Below are positions 56,368 through 64,000 of a stretch of DNA of 64,000 nt, one piece after another. Within the stretch, counting starts at the first letter, position 1. Each line of letters starts with the position of its first letter. The DNA is from an uncultured Brachybacterium sp. GTDB taxonomy: Bacteria > Actinomycetota > Actinomycetes > Actinomycetales > Dermabacteraceae. The notes under the pieces are model-generated. The model was not told where the DNA came from, did not search any database, and was given only the letters and a program-made list of their open reading frames with translations. The position numbers were made by a program, and so were the translations under genes. The stretch is taken from contig NZ_CANMSY010000005.1 in the NCBI RefSeq assembly GCF_947500705.1, positions 186,001-250,000 on the forward strand, written 5' to 3'.

Positions 56368-56403
56368 AGAACGGCCGACGCGATCTCTCGCGTCGGCCGT
56401 TCT
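56368..56403. terminator. Bidirectional terminator between DUF3043 gene and aspS
   Basis: Perfect 15-bp stem (agaacggccgacgcg and complement) with loop ATCTCT, between two convergent genes; 17 bp from the aspS stop. Confidence 0.85.
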
Positions 56404-56420
56404 CAGGTCGTGGCTGCCTC

Positions 56421-58238
56421 TCAGGCGCCGGCGCCCTCGGGTGCCGCCTTACCCTCCGGTGCCGTCTTCGACTTCTCCTCGCGCACAGCCGGCTTGGCGT
56501 CGACACCGGCCTCCTTGCGCTGCTGCGGGGTGATCGCCGCAGGTGCCGCGGTCAGCGGGTCGTAGCCGTTGCCGGTCTTGGGGAAGGCGATGACCTCGCG
56601 GATCGAGTCCTCCTTCGCCAGCAGGGCGACGATGCGGTCCCAGCCGAAGGCGATGCCGCCGTGCGGCGGAGCGCCGAACTGGAAGGCATCCAGCAGGAAG
56701 CCGAACTTCTCCTGCGCGTCGTCCTCGGCGATGCCCATGACCTTGAACACGCGCTGCTGCACGGACTGGTCGTGGATGCGGATCGAGCCGCCGCCGATCT
56801 CGTTGCCGTTGCACACGATGTCGTAGGCGTAGGCCAGCGCCGACCCCGGGTCGGTGTCGAAGGAGTCCATGAACTCCGGCTTCGGGGAGGTGAAGGCGTG
56901 GTGGACCGCGGTCCACGAGCCCTCTCCCACCGCGACATCGCCGGCGGCGCGAGCGTCGGCCGCAGGCTCGAACATCGGCGCGTCGACCACCCAGACGAAC
57001 GCGAAGGCGTCATGGTCGATCAGACCCAGGCGCTCGGCGATCTCGGCACGGGCGGCGCCGAGCAGGGCGCGCGAGGGCTTGGCCTCCCCGGCCGCGAAGA
57101 AGATGCAGTCACCGGGGGTGGCTCCGGTGGCGTCCAGCAGCCCGGCCTTCTCCGCCTCGGAGATGTTCTTGGAGACGGGACCGGTGAGGGAGCCGTCCTC
57201 CTGGACCAGCACGTAGGCCAGACCCTTGGCGCCGCGCTGCTTCGCCCACTCCTGCCAGGCGTCGAGCTGGCGACGCGGCTGGGATGCCCCGCCGGCCATG
57301 ACGACTGCGCCGACGTAGGGGGACTGGAACACCCGGAACGGAGTGTCCTGGAAGTACTCGGTCATCTCGACCAGCTCGAGGTCGAAGCGCAGATCCGGCT
57401 TGTCCGAACCGTAGCGTCGCATCGACTCGGCATAGGTGATCCGGGGGAACGGCGTGGTGACCTGGTGGTCGCCCTTGGCCCAGACCGCGGTGAGGATCTC
57501 CTCGGCCAGGGCGATCACGTCCTCCTGGTCCACGAAGCTCATCTCGACGTCGAGCTGGGTGAACTCGGGCTGGCGGTCGGCACGGAAGTCCTCGTCGCGG
57601 TAGCAGCGTGCGAGCTGGAAGTACTTCTCGACACCGCCGACCATGAGCAGCTGCTTGAACAGCTGCGGCGACTGCGGCAGCGCATACCAGGAGCCCGGGG
57701 CGAGCCGCGCGGGGACCAGGAAGTCGCGAGCGCCCTCCGGGGTGGAGCGGGTCAGCGTCGGGGTCTCGACCTCGAGGAAACCCTGGTCCAGGAGGGTGTC
57801 GCGCGCGGCGCGGTTGACCTCGGAGCGCAGGCGCAGTGCCTTGGCCGGGCCCTGACGGCGCAGGTCGAGGTAGCGGTAGCGCAGTCGTGCCTCCTCGCCC
57901 ACCTCGCTGTGCTCATCGAGCTGGAAGGGCAGCGGCGCGGAGGCGCTGAGCACCTCGACGCTCTCGGCAGTGACCTCGATCTCGCCGGTGGGCAGCAACG
58001 GGTTCTCGTTGCCCTCGGGGCGCCTGCCGACCGTGCCCACGACCTTCAGGACGTACTCGTTGCGCAGGTGCATCGCGTCGTCCTCGCGCACCACCACCTG
58101 GGTGACGCCCCCGGCGTCGCGCAGATCGAGGAACGTCACACCGCCATGGTCACGGCGACGGCCGATCCAGCCGGTGAGGGTGACGGTCTGTCCGATGTGC
58201 TCCTGGCGGAGCTCACCGGCGGTATGGGTGCGCAGCAC
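56421..58238 (-). CDS. aspS: Aspartate--tRNA ligase
   Basis: 605-residue bacterial-type class IIb synthetase. The N-terminal OB fold ([19 protein letters not shown]), motif 2 ([20 protein letters not shown]), the bacterial GAD insert and motif 3 ([17 protein letters not shown]) are visible. A Lys/Ala/Glu-rich tail of about 35 residues follows the catalytic core. The GTG start follows GAAGGA. If no gatCAB-independent AsnRS exists in the genome, the enzyme may be non-discriminating; this cannot be judged here. Confidence 0.97.
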   Translation of the reverse strand: MLRTHTAGELRQEHIGQTVTLTGWIGRRRDHGGVTFLDLRDAGGVTQVVVREDDAMHLRNEYVLKVVGTVGRRPEGNENPLLPTGEIEVTAESVEVLSASAPLPFQLDEHSEVGEEARLRYRYLDLRRQGPAKALRLRSEVNRAARDTLLDQGFLEVETPTLTRSTPEGARDFLVPARLAPGSWYALPQSPQLFKQLLMVGGVEKYFQLARCYRDEDFRADRQPEFTQLDVEMSFVDQEDVIALAEEILTAVWAKGDHQVTTPFPRITYAESMRRYGSDKPDLRFDLELVEMTEYFQDTPFRVFQSPYVGAVVMAGGASQPRRQLDAWQEWAKQRGAKGLAYVLVQEDGSLTGPVSKNISEAEKAGLLDATGATPGDCIFFAAGEAKPSRALLGAARAEIAERLGLIDHDAFAFVWVVDAPMFEPAADARAAGDVAVGEGSWTAVHHAFTSPKPEFMDSFDTDPGSALAYAYDIVCNGNEIGGGSIRIHDQSVQQRVFKVMGIAEDDAQEKFGFLLDAFQFGAPPHGGIAFGWDRIVALLAKEDSIREVIAFPKTGNGYDPLTAAPAAITPQQRKEAGVDAKPAVREEKSKTAPEGKAAPEGAGA

Positions 58239-58369
58239 GAGGTGTCCTTCTGATGGGGTCGACAGGTCACGGCACCGTCATGCCCGGAAGCAGGCGGCGG
58301 CCATCACGCAGATCGCGTGGATTGCTCACCTTACCGCGCAGCGTGAGGGATCTCGCCACCGCAGCACTG

Positions 58370-58396
58370 TTGCGCCGGTCCTCACGCCCGTAGACT
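58370..58396 (+). promoter_or_regulatory. Probable helicase promoter
   Basis: TTGCGC (58370-58375) and TAGACT (58391-58396), spacing 15 nt, predicted start near 58403, leaving a leader of about 170 nt. Confidence 0.45.
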
Positions 58397-58402
58397 CGAC
58401 GG

Positions 58403-58574
58403 CGGTACGACCTGCGAGATCGCAGGTCTGTTTTCGCCCCAGTTCGCCTGAGCCGCATCATGCCACCGCATGATCCACGTTGCGCGAGATGTAGGGCGCC
58501 CACGCCCAATGAATGGGCAATCACGCCCTGCGACACGTTAGGGCTTGTTCACCCCCTGACTGTCGAAGGACACC
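58403..58574 (+). promoter_or_regulatory. Structured 5' leader of the DEAD-box helicase mRNA
   Basis: Three stem-loops can form: 58409-58428 (8-9-bp stem gacctgcg/cgcaggtc, followed by TGTTTT), 58457-58474 (6-bp stem) and 58493-58529 (outer agggcg/cgccct with inner gccca/tgggc). A fourth stem, 58525-58544 (gccct/agggc followed by TTGTTC), uses the same bases as the third and so excludes it. Long leaders with autoregulation are known for cold-induced DEAD-box helicases. Confidence 0.45.
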
Positions 58575-60530
58575 ATGACTGATTCCTCCCCTGCTGCTGC
58601 GCCCGAGAACATCGACGTGAACGTCGAAGAGTCCGCGCCCGTCGCGCCTGCTGCGGAAGCCACCGCGCCGGCCACCGAGGTCGACGCTCCCGCCGCCGAG
58701 GCCCCTGCTGCCGACGTCGCCGCCGACGCCCCCGCCGAGCCTGAGGCCCCCGTCGGTCCCAGCTTCGACGACATCGATCTGCCGGCGCCGCTGCGCCGGG
58801 CCGTCGACGAGCTCGGCTTCACCACCCCGTCGGCCATCCAGTCGCAGGCGATCCCGCCGCTGCTCGAGGGCCGCGACGTGATCGGCGTCGCCCAGACCGG
58901 CACCGGCAAGACCGCCGCCTTCGGCCTGCCCCTGCTGGCCGCGATCGACCCGACCCTTCGCCAGGTGCAGGCCCTCGTGCTCGCCCCCACCCGCGAGCTG
59001 GCCATGCAGGTGGCCGACGCCATCGCCTCCTTCGCCACCTCGATCGGCGGCCTCGACGTGGTCGCGCTCTACGGCGGCTCCCCCTACGGCCCGCAGGAAC
59101 GGGCGCTCGCCCGCGGCGCACAGGTCGTCGTCGGCACCCCCGGCCGCGTGATGGACCACATGCGCCGCACCAACCTGCGCCTGGACACCATCCGCTTCGC
59201 GGTCCTGGACGAGGCCGACGAGATGCTGCGGATGGGCTTCGCGGAGGACGTCGAGGAGATCCTCTCCCACTCCCCCGCCAGCCGTCAGGTCGCACTGTTC
59301 TCGGCGACCATGCCCTCCGCCATCCAGCGCGTGGCCCAGACCCATATGAAGGACCCGGTGCGCGTGAGCGTGTCGCCGCAGTCCTCGACGGTCAAGAGCG
59401 TCACCCAGTCCTACGCCGTGGTGCCCTTCCGGCACCGAACCGGCGCTCTGGCCCGAGTCCTGGCCACCTCCGAGGCGGAGGCGGCGATCGTCTTCGTGCG
59501 GACCCGCGCTGCCGCGGAAGAGGTCGGTTCGGCCCTGGTGGCGCGAGGTCTGATCGCCGCCTCCATCAGCGGGGACGTGCCCCAGAAGGAGCGCGAGAAG
59601 ATCGTCGAGCGGCTGCGTGAGGGCTCTCTGCAGGTGCTGGTCGCGACCGACGTCGCCGCTCGTGGTCTGGATGTCGAGCGCATCGGCCTGGTCGTCAACT
59701 TCGATGTGCCCAAGGAGGCCGAGTCCTATGTGCACCGCATCGGTCGCACCGGCCGCGCCGGCCGCACCGGTGAGGCGCTGACCTTCATCGGCCCCCACGA
59801 GCGGCGCCAGCTCAAGAACATCGAGCGGGCCACCAAGCAGACCCTCGCAGAGGCTGTGATCCCTTCGCCGCGCGACGTCTCCAAGCACCGCCTGGCCTCG
59901 CTCCTGACTCAGGTGCCCGAGCGCATCGAGCGCGGTCGGCTGGAGCTGTACCGCGAGCTGATCGGGGAGTTCGTCACCGAGCAGGGCATGGACCCGCTCG
60001 AGCTGGCTGCCGTGCTCGGCGCGATGACCGTCGGTGACGAGGGTCCCGGCTCCGCGTCCGAGGAAGAGGAGTTCACCCCCTCCAAGCTCTCGGGCGATGA
60101 CCGCCACAACGACCGCGGCGGCGACCGCGGTCCTCGTGAGCCCCTGCAGACCGAGCGCGGCTACACCTCGTACAAGGTCGGGGTGGGCCACACCCACGGC
60201 GCCCGGCCGCCGGGCATCGTCGGTGCGATCACCGGCGAGGGTGGTCTGACGGGCAAGGACATCGGCAAGATCCAGATCTTCCCGAACTTCGCCCTGGTCC
60301 AGATCCGCGGCTCCCTGTCCTCGGAGCAGATGGAGCGGATCTCCCGTGCCAAGGTCGGCGGCCGCGAGCTGCGGATCGGGCCGGACAACGGTCCCCGCGG
60401 CGGCAGCGGACCGCGCCGGGACGGTGACCGTCCGTTCCGTCGGGATGATCGCCCGCGCCGTGATGACCGTGGGGACCGCGGAGGTCGTTTCGACTCCAAG
60501 CGCCGCCCGTTCCGCCGCTCCGAGGCCTGA
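58575..60530 (+). CDS. DEAD-box RNA helicase (DeaD/CsdA type)
   Basis: 651-residue ATP-dependent RNA helicase. An Ala/Pro/Glu-rich 65-residue N-terminus precedes the Q motif (SAIQSQAIPPLL), Walker A (AQTGTGKTA, about 105), PTRELAMQV, DEAD (about 212), SAT (about 243), and the helicase C motifs ATDVAARGLDVERI and HRIGRTGRAGRTG. A DbpA-type RNA-binding domain (about 535-610, GYTSYKVGVGHTHGARPPGIVG, FPNFALVQIRG) and an Arg/Gly/Asp-rich tail follow, as in CsdA, which unwinds rRNA and mRNA during cold. The ATG has GAAGGA upstream. Confidence 0.96.
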   Translation: MTDSSPAAAPENIDVNVEESAPVAPAAEATAPATEVDAPAAEAPAADVAADAPAEPEAPVGPSFDDIDLPAPLRRAVDELGFTTPSAIQSQAIPPLLEGRDVIGVAQTGTGKTAAFGLPLLAAIDPTLRQVQALVLAPTRELAMQVADAIASFATSIGGLDVVALYGGSPYGPQERALARGAQVVVGTPGRVMDHMRRTNLRLDTIRFAVLDEADEMLRMGFAEDVEEILSHSPASRQVALFSATMPSAIQRVAQTHMKDPVRVSVSPQSSTVKSVTQSYAVVPFRHRTGALARVLATSEAEAAIVFVRTRAAAEEVGSALVARGLIAASISGDVPQKEREKIVERLREGSLQVLVATDVAARGLDVERIGLVVNFDVPKEAESYVHRIGRTGRAGRTGEALTFIGPHERRQLKNIERATKQTLAEAVIPSPRDVSKHRLASLLTQVPERIERGRLELYRELIGEFVTEQGMDPLELAAVLGAMTVGDEGPGSASEEEEFTPSKLSGDDRHNDRGGDRGPREPLQTERGYTSYKVGVGHTHGARPPGIVGAITGEGGLTGKDIGKIQIFPNFALVQIRGSLSSEQMERISRAKVGGRELRIGPDNGPRGGSGPRRDGDRPFRRDDRPRRDDRGDRGGRFDSKRRPFRRSEA

Positions 60531-60550
60531 GCACCCCGCTCGACGGACCT

Positions 60551-60604
60551 GCTGACAGAGAAGGACCCCGCCACCGATCGGTGGCGGGGTCCTTCTCTGT
60601 CAGC
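60551..60604. terminator. Bidirectional terminator, perfect 54-bp palindrome
   Basis: Two perfectly complementary 27-nt arms with no spacer, so the tip is CGATCG. It lies 20 bp past the helicase stop and 68 bp past the thioredoxin stop on the other strand. Confidence 0.85.
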
Positions 60605-60672
60605 AGCCGGCGCTGTGGTCATCCGGCTCTGTGGTCATCCGACTCTGCGGCGACCCGGCGTCGAAGGGATTC

Positions 60673-61041
60673 TCAGTCCTGCTTCTCCTGAGCCTCGGTG
60701 TACGCCTTGCGGACCTCGTCCATGTCCAGGTTCTTGACCTGGCCGATGAGATCCTCGAGCGCGGACTGCGGCAGGGCACCGGCCTGGGAGAACACCGGGA
60801 TGCCCTCACGGTAGGCGACCAGGGTCGGGATCGAGGTCACGCCGTAGCGCATCGCCAGCTCCTGCTGGTCCTCGGTGTCGACCTTCGCGAAGGTGACGTC
60901 CTCGTGGGTGTCGGAGGAGTCCTCGAAGATCGGGGCGAAACGCTGGCACGGCACGCACCAGCCCGCCCAGAAATCGATCAGGACGATGCCGTCCTCAACA
61001 GTCTTGTCGTGGTTCTCGGTGGTCAGAGTGAGCGTAGCCAT
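60673..61041 (-). CDS. trxA: Thioredoxin
   Basis: 122-residue thioredoxin-fold protein with FWAGWCVPCQRFAPIF (active site about residues 29-32) and the cis-proline segment TSIPTLVAYREG. The active site is CVPC, not the canonical CGPC, which should change redox potential. A 20-residue C-terminal acidic extension follows the fold. The ATG at 61039-61041 is used; a GTG two codons earlier is possible. 59 bp downstream of hisS on the same strand. Confidence 0.93.
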   Translation of the reverse strand: MATLTLTTENHDKTVEDGIVLIDFWAGWCVPCQRFAPIFEDSSDTHEDVTFAKVDTEDQQELAMRYGVTSIPTLVAYREGIPVFSQAGALPQSALEDLIGQVKNLDMDEVRKAYTEAQEKQD

Positions 61042-61100
61042 GCTCACTGGAACGCCGCGGCACCGAGGATCATTCCCTCAGCGCCACGGCGTGACTCAGG

Positions 61101-62480
61101 TCACCGGACGGTTTCGGAGCTGGGCATCCCCGGGCCGGCCACGATGCGCACGGCCCGGTCCTCCACCGGCGGCTCCCAGGCCGCCGCGTCGGCGACCGAC
61201 TGCTCCCCGCTGCGGATGTCCTTGACCTCGTCCGCGCCCCCGTCGGTGCCCGGGAACCAGATGAAGGGGATGCCCCGGCGATCCGCATAGCGGATCTGCT
61301 TGCCGAACTTCGCCGCCGCGGGTGCCACCTCGCAGGAGATCCCCCGGCCCCGCAGAGAACGAGCGACGGCGTCGCTGAGCGCACGGTGCTCCTCGTCGGC
61401 GACGGAGACCAGGACACAGGTGGGCACCGCACGGGAGGGTGCGGCGAGATCTGCGGACAGCAGCCGGGAGACCAGCCGGGACAGCCCGATCGACAGCCCC
61501 ACACCGGGGTAGGTGTGTCGGTTGTCCGCGGCCAGGGAGTCGTAGCGTCCGCCGGAGCAGATCGAGCCGAGCGATTCGTGCCCGGCCACGAAGGTCTCGA
61601 AGACGGTGCCCGTGTAGTAGTCCAGGCCGCGGGCGATGGAGAGGTCCGCCATCATCACACCCGGCACGGCGGCCTCGACGCGTTCGATGACCGCGGTGAG
61701 CTCGGCGATGCCCTGCTCGAGCATCTCGCCGCTGCCCCCGAGGTCCCGCACCTGCTGTGCGAAGGAACCGTCACGGGTGCGGATCGCGGCGAAGTCGAGG
61801 CAGGCCTGCGCCTGCTCCGCGGTGGCACCGGTGTCGGCGAGCAGCAGGTCGCGCACCGCATCCGGGCCGATCTTCGGGAGCTTGTCCAGGCTGCGCAGCA
61901 CCGCGGACTGATCCTCGAGCCCGATCGAGCGGAAGAAGCCCTCGGAGAGCCGACGGGTGTTGGCGTGGATCGTGAACGTCGGCAGCGGGAGCCGGTCGAG
62001 GATCTCTGCCATCACCGTGGCGACCTCGGCCTCGATGTGTCCGGGCAGGGAGTCCTGGCCGATGACATCGAGATCAGCCTGATAGAACTCACGGAACCGA
62101 CCGTCCTGCGGGCGCTCCCCGCGCCACACCTTCTGGATCTGGAAGCGGCGCAGCGGGAAGGCGAGGTCGTTCTGGTGCTCGAGCACGTACCGGGCCAGCG
62201 GCACCGTGAGATCGAAGTGCAGTCCCAGGGTGCGCGAGCGATCCTCACGGCTGGGCTCGGCACCCTCCTCCTCGGCGTGCAGGCGGCGCAGGACATAGAC
62301 CTCCTTGTCGATCTCTCCCTTGCGCAGCAGCTGATCCAGCGGTTCGACGGCCCGCGTCTCGATGCCGGAGAAGCCGTGCAGCTCCGCCACTTCGCGGAAC
62401 ACGTCGATCACGTGCTGCTCGACGAGACGCTCCGCGGGGAGCCACTCCGGGAATCCTGACAGGGCGGCGATCTTCGCCAT
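61101..62480 (-). CDS. hisS: Histidine--tRNA ligase
   Basis: 459-residue class II synthetase. Motif 1 is not sharp; motif 2 (VWRGERPQDGRFREFYQADLD), the histidine-binding LDYYTGTVFE and CSGGRYDSL, and motif 3 (GVGLSIGLSRLVSRLL) are clear, with a C-terminal anticodon domain. It resembles the longer actinobacterial HisRS. The ATG at 62478-62480 starts the family sequence (MAKIAALSGFPEWLP) with GAAGGA about 11 nt before. Probably co-transcribed with trxA. Confidence 0.96.
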   Translation of the reverse strand: MAKIAALSGFPEWLPAERLVEQHVIDVFREVAELHGFSGIETRAVEPLDQLLRKGEIDKEVYVLRRLHAEEEGAEPSREDRSRTLGLHFDLTVPLARYVLEHQNDLAFPLRRFQIQKVWRGERPQDGRFREFYQADLDVIGQDSLPGHIEAEVATVMAEILDRLPLPTFTIHANTRRLSEGFFRSIGLEDQSAVLRSLDKLPKIGPDAVRDLLLADTGATAEQAQACLDFAAIRTRDGSFAQQVRDLGGSGEMLEQGIAELTAVIERVEAAVPGVMMADLSIARGLDYYTGTVFETFVAGHESLGSICSGGRYDSLAADNRHTYPGVGLSIGLSRLVSRLLSADLAAPSRAVPTCVLVSVADEEHRALSDAVARSLRGRGISCEVAPAAAKFGKQIRYADRRGIPFIWFPGTDGGADEVKDIRSGEQSVADAAAWEPPVEDRAVRIVAGPGMPSSETVR

Positions 62481-62712
62481 GCGGTGCACATCCTTCTGGG
62501 GTTGGGCTGGGTGGCGGTGTACCGGACCCATTATCCCCTTGTCGGCGCCGGCCGTATCGGAGGGCAGGACCGGTCCCTCCTGGTCCACCGGCCACGGTAG
62601 AGTTCCGTGACGTGGTTCTCCCCGATATCGGGGGCAGTCCATGTGCCAGCCCGGCCGTCCTCTTGGCGGCAGTGTCCCGCCCCGCAGCGGATCCCTTCGA
62701 AGGAGCTCAATC

Positions 62713-64000
62713 GTGAGCGAGTCCGAGACTCCCGTCCCCGCGTCGAACCCCGCCGCTCAGCCTGCCCAGCCGTCAGCTGATCAGCCCTCGACCTCCCCGA
62801 CAGCCCCTGATCCCGCGGCGACGAGCACCGACTCCGGTGCGCCCATCGACTCCCCGGAGTCGGCCGCTCCCGCAGCAGAGGCCCCCACCGAGAGCGATCC
62901 GGAAGCAGTCGCCCCCGAGGCAGCCGCCGCGGAGGACGTGGTGGAAGACACCGCCGACACCGACGCGGACGCAGAGCCAGCGGCAGAGCCAGCGGCAGAG
63001 CCAGCGGCGGAGCCTGCTGAAGAGCCCTCCCCGACACCTGCTGCTCCGACACCGAAGCCGCCGGTGCCGGGCGCGCGCGGACCGCGGCCGAAGCCCTCGA
63101 TCCCCTCCCCCGCCGCGATCGCCGCGAAGAAGCCCAGCGCCGCCCTGCTGCCGGTCGCGCCGCCGGTCGCCGAGTACGACGCCGAACAGATCGCTGCGGC
63201 AGCAGCCTTCGGGTCGGTCGGCGAGGACGGCACCATCACGGTCCAGGACGGCACGCAGGTGCGCACCGTCGGCACCGCGGCCGATTCGGATCCTCAGGCG
63301 GCCCTCGAGCCCTTCGCTCGGGGCTACCTCGATCTGGTGGCCTTCCTCGACCTCACGCAGTCCACGTTGAATGCTCCCGAGCACACCCAGAACGAGCTGA
63401 ATCGGCTCCTGGAGAATCTGCGGAAGAACCTGAAGGAGCCGCAGGTGGTGGGGGACATCCCGGCGCTGCGGGCCCGCGCCGGCGAGCTGCGGGAGCAGGC
63501 GAAGGAGAAGATCAGGGCGCTCGAGGCCCAGCGCACGGAGGGCCGTGAGGCCGCCGCCCGTCAGCGCACCGAGTTCGTCGAGTCCATCGAGGCATTGGTC
63601 GCCACTGATCCTGAACAGCTCTCCTGGAAGAACGCCGGAGACACCATGCGTCAGATGGTGCCCACCTGGAAGCAGATGCAGTCCGAGGGAGTCGCCCTGG
63701 ACCGTCCCACGGAGGAGGCGCTGTGGAAGCGGCTCTCCGCCGCACGCGCCACCTTCGACCGGATGCGCAAGCAGTTCTTCTCGCAGCTGGACGAGAAGCA
63801 CTCCGAGGCCGCCACGGTCAAGGAGGATCTCATCGCGCGCGCCGAAGCGATGCAGGAGTCCACCGACTGGGGCACCACCGTCCGTGCCTACAAGGATCTG
63901 ATGGCCGAGTGGCGCAACGCGCCGCGCGGAGGCCGGAAGAAGGATGACGCCCAGTGGAAGCGCTTCAAGGCCGCTCAGGACACCTTCTTCTCGGCGCGCA
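62713..64000 (+). CDS. DUF349 domain protein, N-terminal part (runs off right edge)
   Basis: 429 codons visible. Residues 1 to about 150 are low-complexity Ala/Pro/Glu/Ser, with an AEPA repeat (62971-63018). From about residue 160 helical DUF349 repeats start (EYDAEQIAAAAAFG; AGDTMRQMVPTWKQMQSEG; TVRAYKDLMAEWRNAP followed by DAQWKRFKAAQDTFFSAR). Function unknown; DUF349 proteins are long, helical and often 400-600 residues. The GTG at 62713 follows AAGGAG at 8 nt. Divergent from hisS, a common actinobacterial arrangement. Confidence 0.92.
   Translation, partial: MSESETPVPASNPAAQPAQPSADQPSTSPTAPDPAATSTDSGAPIDSPESAAPAAEAPTESDPEAVAPEAAAAEDVVEDTADTDADAEPAAEPAAEPAAEPAEEPSPTPAAPTPKPPVPGARGPRPKPSIPSPAAIAAKKPSAALLPVAPPVAEYDAEQIAAAAAFGSVGEDGTITVQDGTQVRTVGTAADSDPQAALEPFARGYLDLVAFLDLTQSTLNAPEHTQNELNRLLENLRKNLKEPQVVGDIPALRARAGELREQAKEKIRALEAQRTEGREAAARQRTEFVESIEALVATDPEQLSWKNAGDTMRQMVPTWKQMQSEGVALDRPTEEALWKRLSAARATFDRMRKQFFSQLDEKHSEAATVKEDLIARAEAMQESTDWGTTVRAYKDLMAEWRNAPRGGRKKDDAQWKRFKAAQDTFFSAR
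62971..63018. repeat. 12-bp in-frame tandem repeat within the DUF349 gene
   Basis: gcagagccagcg is exact three times (62971, 62983, 62995), with a diverged fourth unit. It encodes repeated AEPA in a disordered linker. Confidence 0.9.

Larger units (their letters stand above)
58239..58574. other. Divergent aspS / DEAD-box helicase intergenic region
   Basis: 336 bp. The part next to aspS shows no T-box or other known leader. The part next to the helicase gene holds a promoter (58370-58396) and a structured leader (58403-58574). Confidence 0.6.

Noticed and set aside
58239-58340. T-box leader upstream of aspS
   Set aside because: No T-box sequence or terminator/antiterminator pair on the minus strand, and a normal ribosome-binding site lies close to the start.
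58409-58434. Hairpin plus TGTTTT as a rho-independent terminator
   Set aside because: It begins only about 6 nt after the predicted start site, too close for normal termination, and no upstream plus-strand gene needs it. It is kept as part of the leader structure only.

Overview
This window is high-GC chromosomal DNA from an actinobacterium. Nearly every gene belongs to a family typical of that phylum: SepH, the DUF3159/DUF3710/dut/DUF3093/DUF4193 cluster, a HrdB/SigA-type sigma factor with a long Lys/Ala-rich N-terminus, a PASTA-domain kinase, and the qcrCAB plus ctaC-D-E-F respiratory supercomplex with the actinobacterial subunit CtaF. The pairing of parC and parE with sigA, together with the overall protein sequences, fits Micrococcales; Dermabacteraceae such as Brachybacterium is my best guess from recall and is not verified.

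Layout. 1-12.7 kb: dxs (cut by the left edge), aconitase, a TrmA-type RNA methyltransferase, the overlapping dut-DUF3710-DUF3159 operon, DUF3093, DUF4193, sepH, then an alkaline-phosphatase-fold enzyme and DUF5998. 12.7-25.2 kb: a GNAT/acyl-CoA-synthetase fusion (Pat-like), topoisomerase IV subunit A with a membrane protein and a sugar-phosphate mutarotase, a small unknown protein, then the overlapping operon parE-hisF-metallophosphoesterase and a DUF7455 protein. 25.3-30.4 kb: a GNAT, sigA, a universal stress protein, metX and a DUF4192 protein. 30.5-44.3 kb: prenyl diphosphate synthase, an Rv2175c-like DNA-binding protein, a PknL-like kinase, DAHP synthase, a PlsC acyltransferase, an esterase, glucokinase, a fatty acyl-CoA ligase, a DnaQ/GIY-YIG nuclease, a stand-alone Lrp ligand-binding domain and trpD. 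44.5-53.8 kb: ctaE-qcrC-qcrA-qcrB and, convergent to it, ctaC-ctaD-ctaF, then an A-type Fe-S carrier. 53.9-64 kb: an M20 dipeptidase, DUF3043, aspS, a DEAD-box helicase, thioredoxin, hisS and the start of a DUF349 protein (cut by the right edge).

From memory, gene order follows the Mycobacterium tuberculosis blocks Rv2682c-Rv2703 (left part) and Rv2173-Rv2204c (30-54 kb), and the Streptomyces parC/parE/hrdB neighbourhood (15-27 kb). The window is therefore conserved core genome. I see no mobile element, CRISPR array, phage, rRNA or tRNA, and no clearly new multi-gene system.

The unexplained material lies between genes. A perfect 18-bp palindrome sits upstream of aconitase. The DEAD-box helicase has a structured leader. 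Many start codons lie 6-7 nt behind a -10 hexamer, which predicts leaderless mRNAs. Short tandem repeats lie at or over stop codons. Two inverted repeats have perfect 27-bp arms and separate convergent genes. Two small unrecognised proteins are also present.
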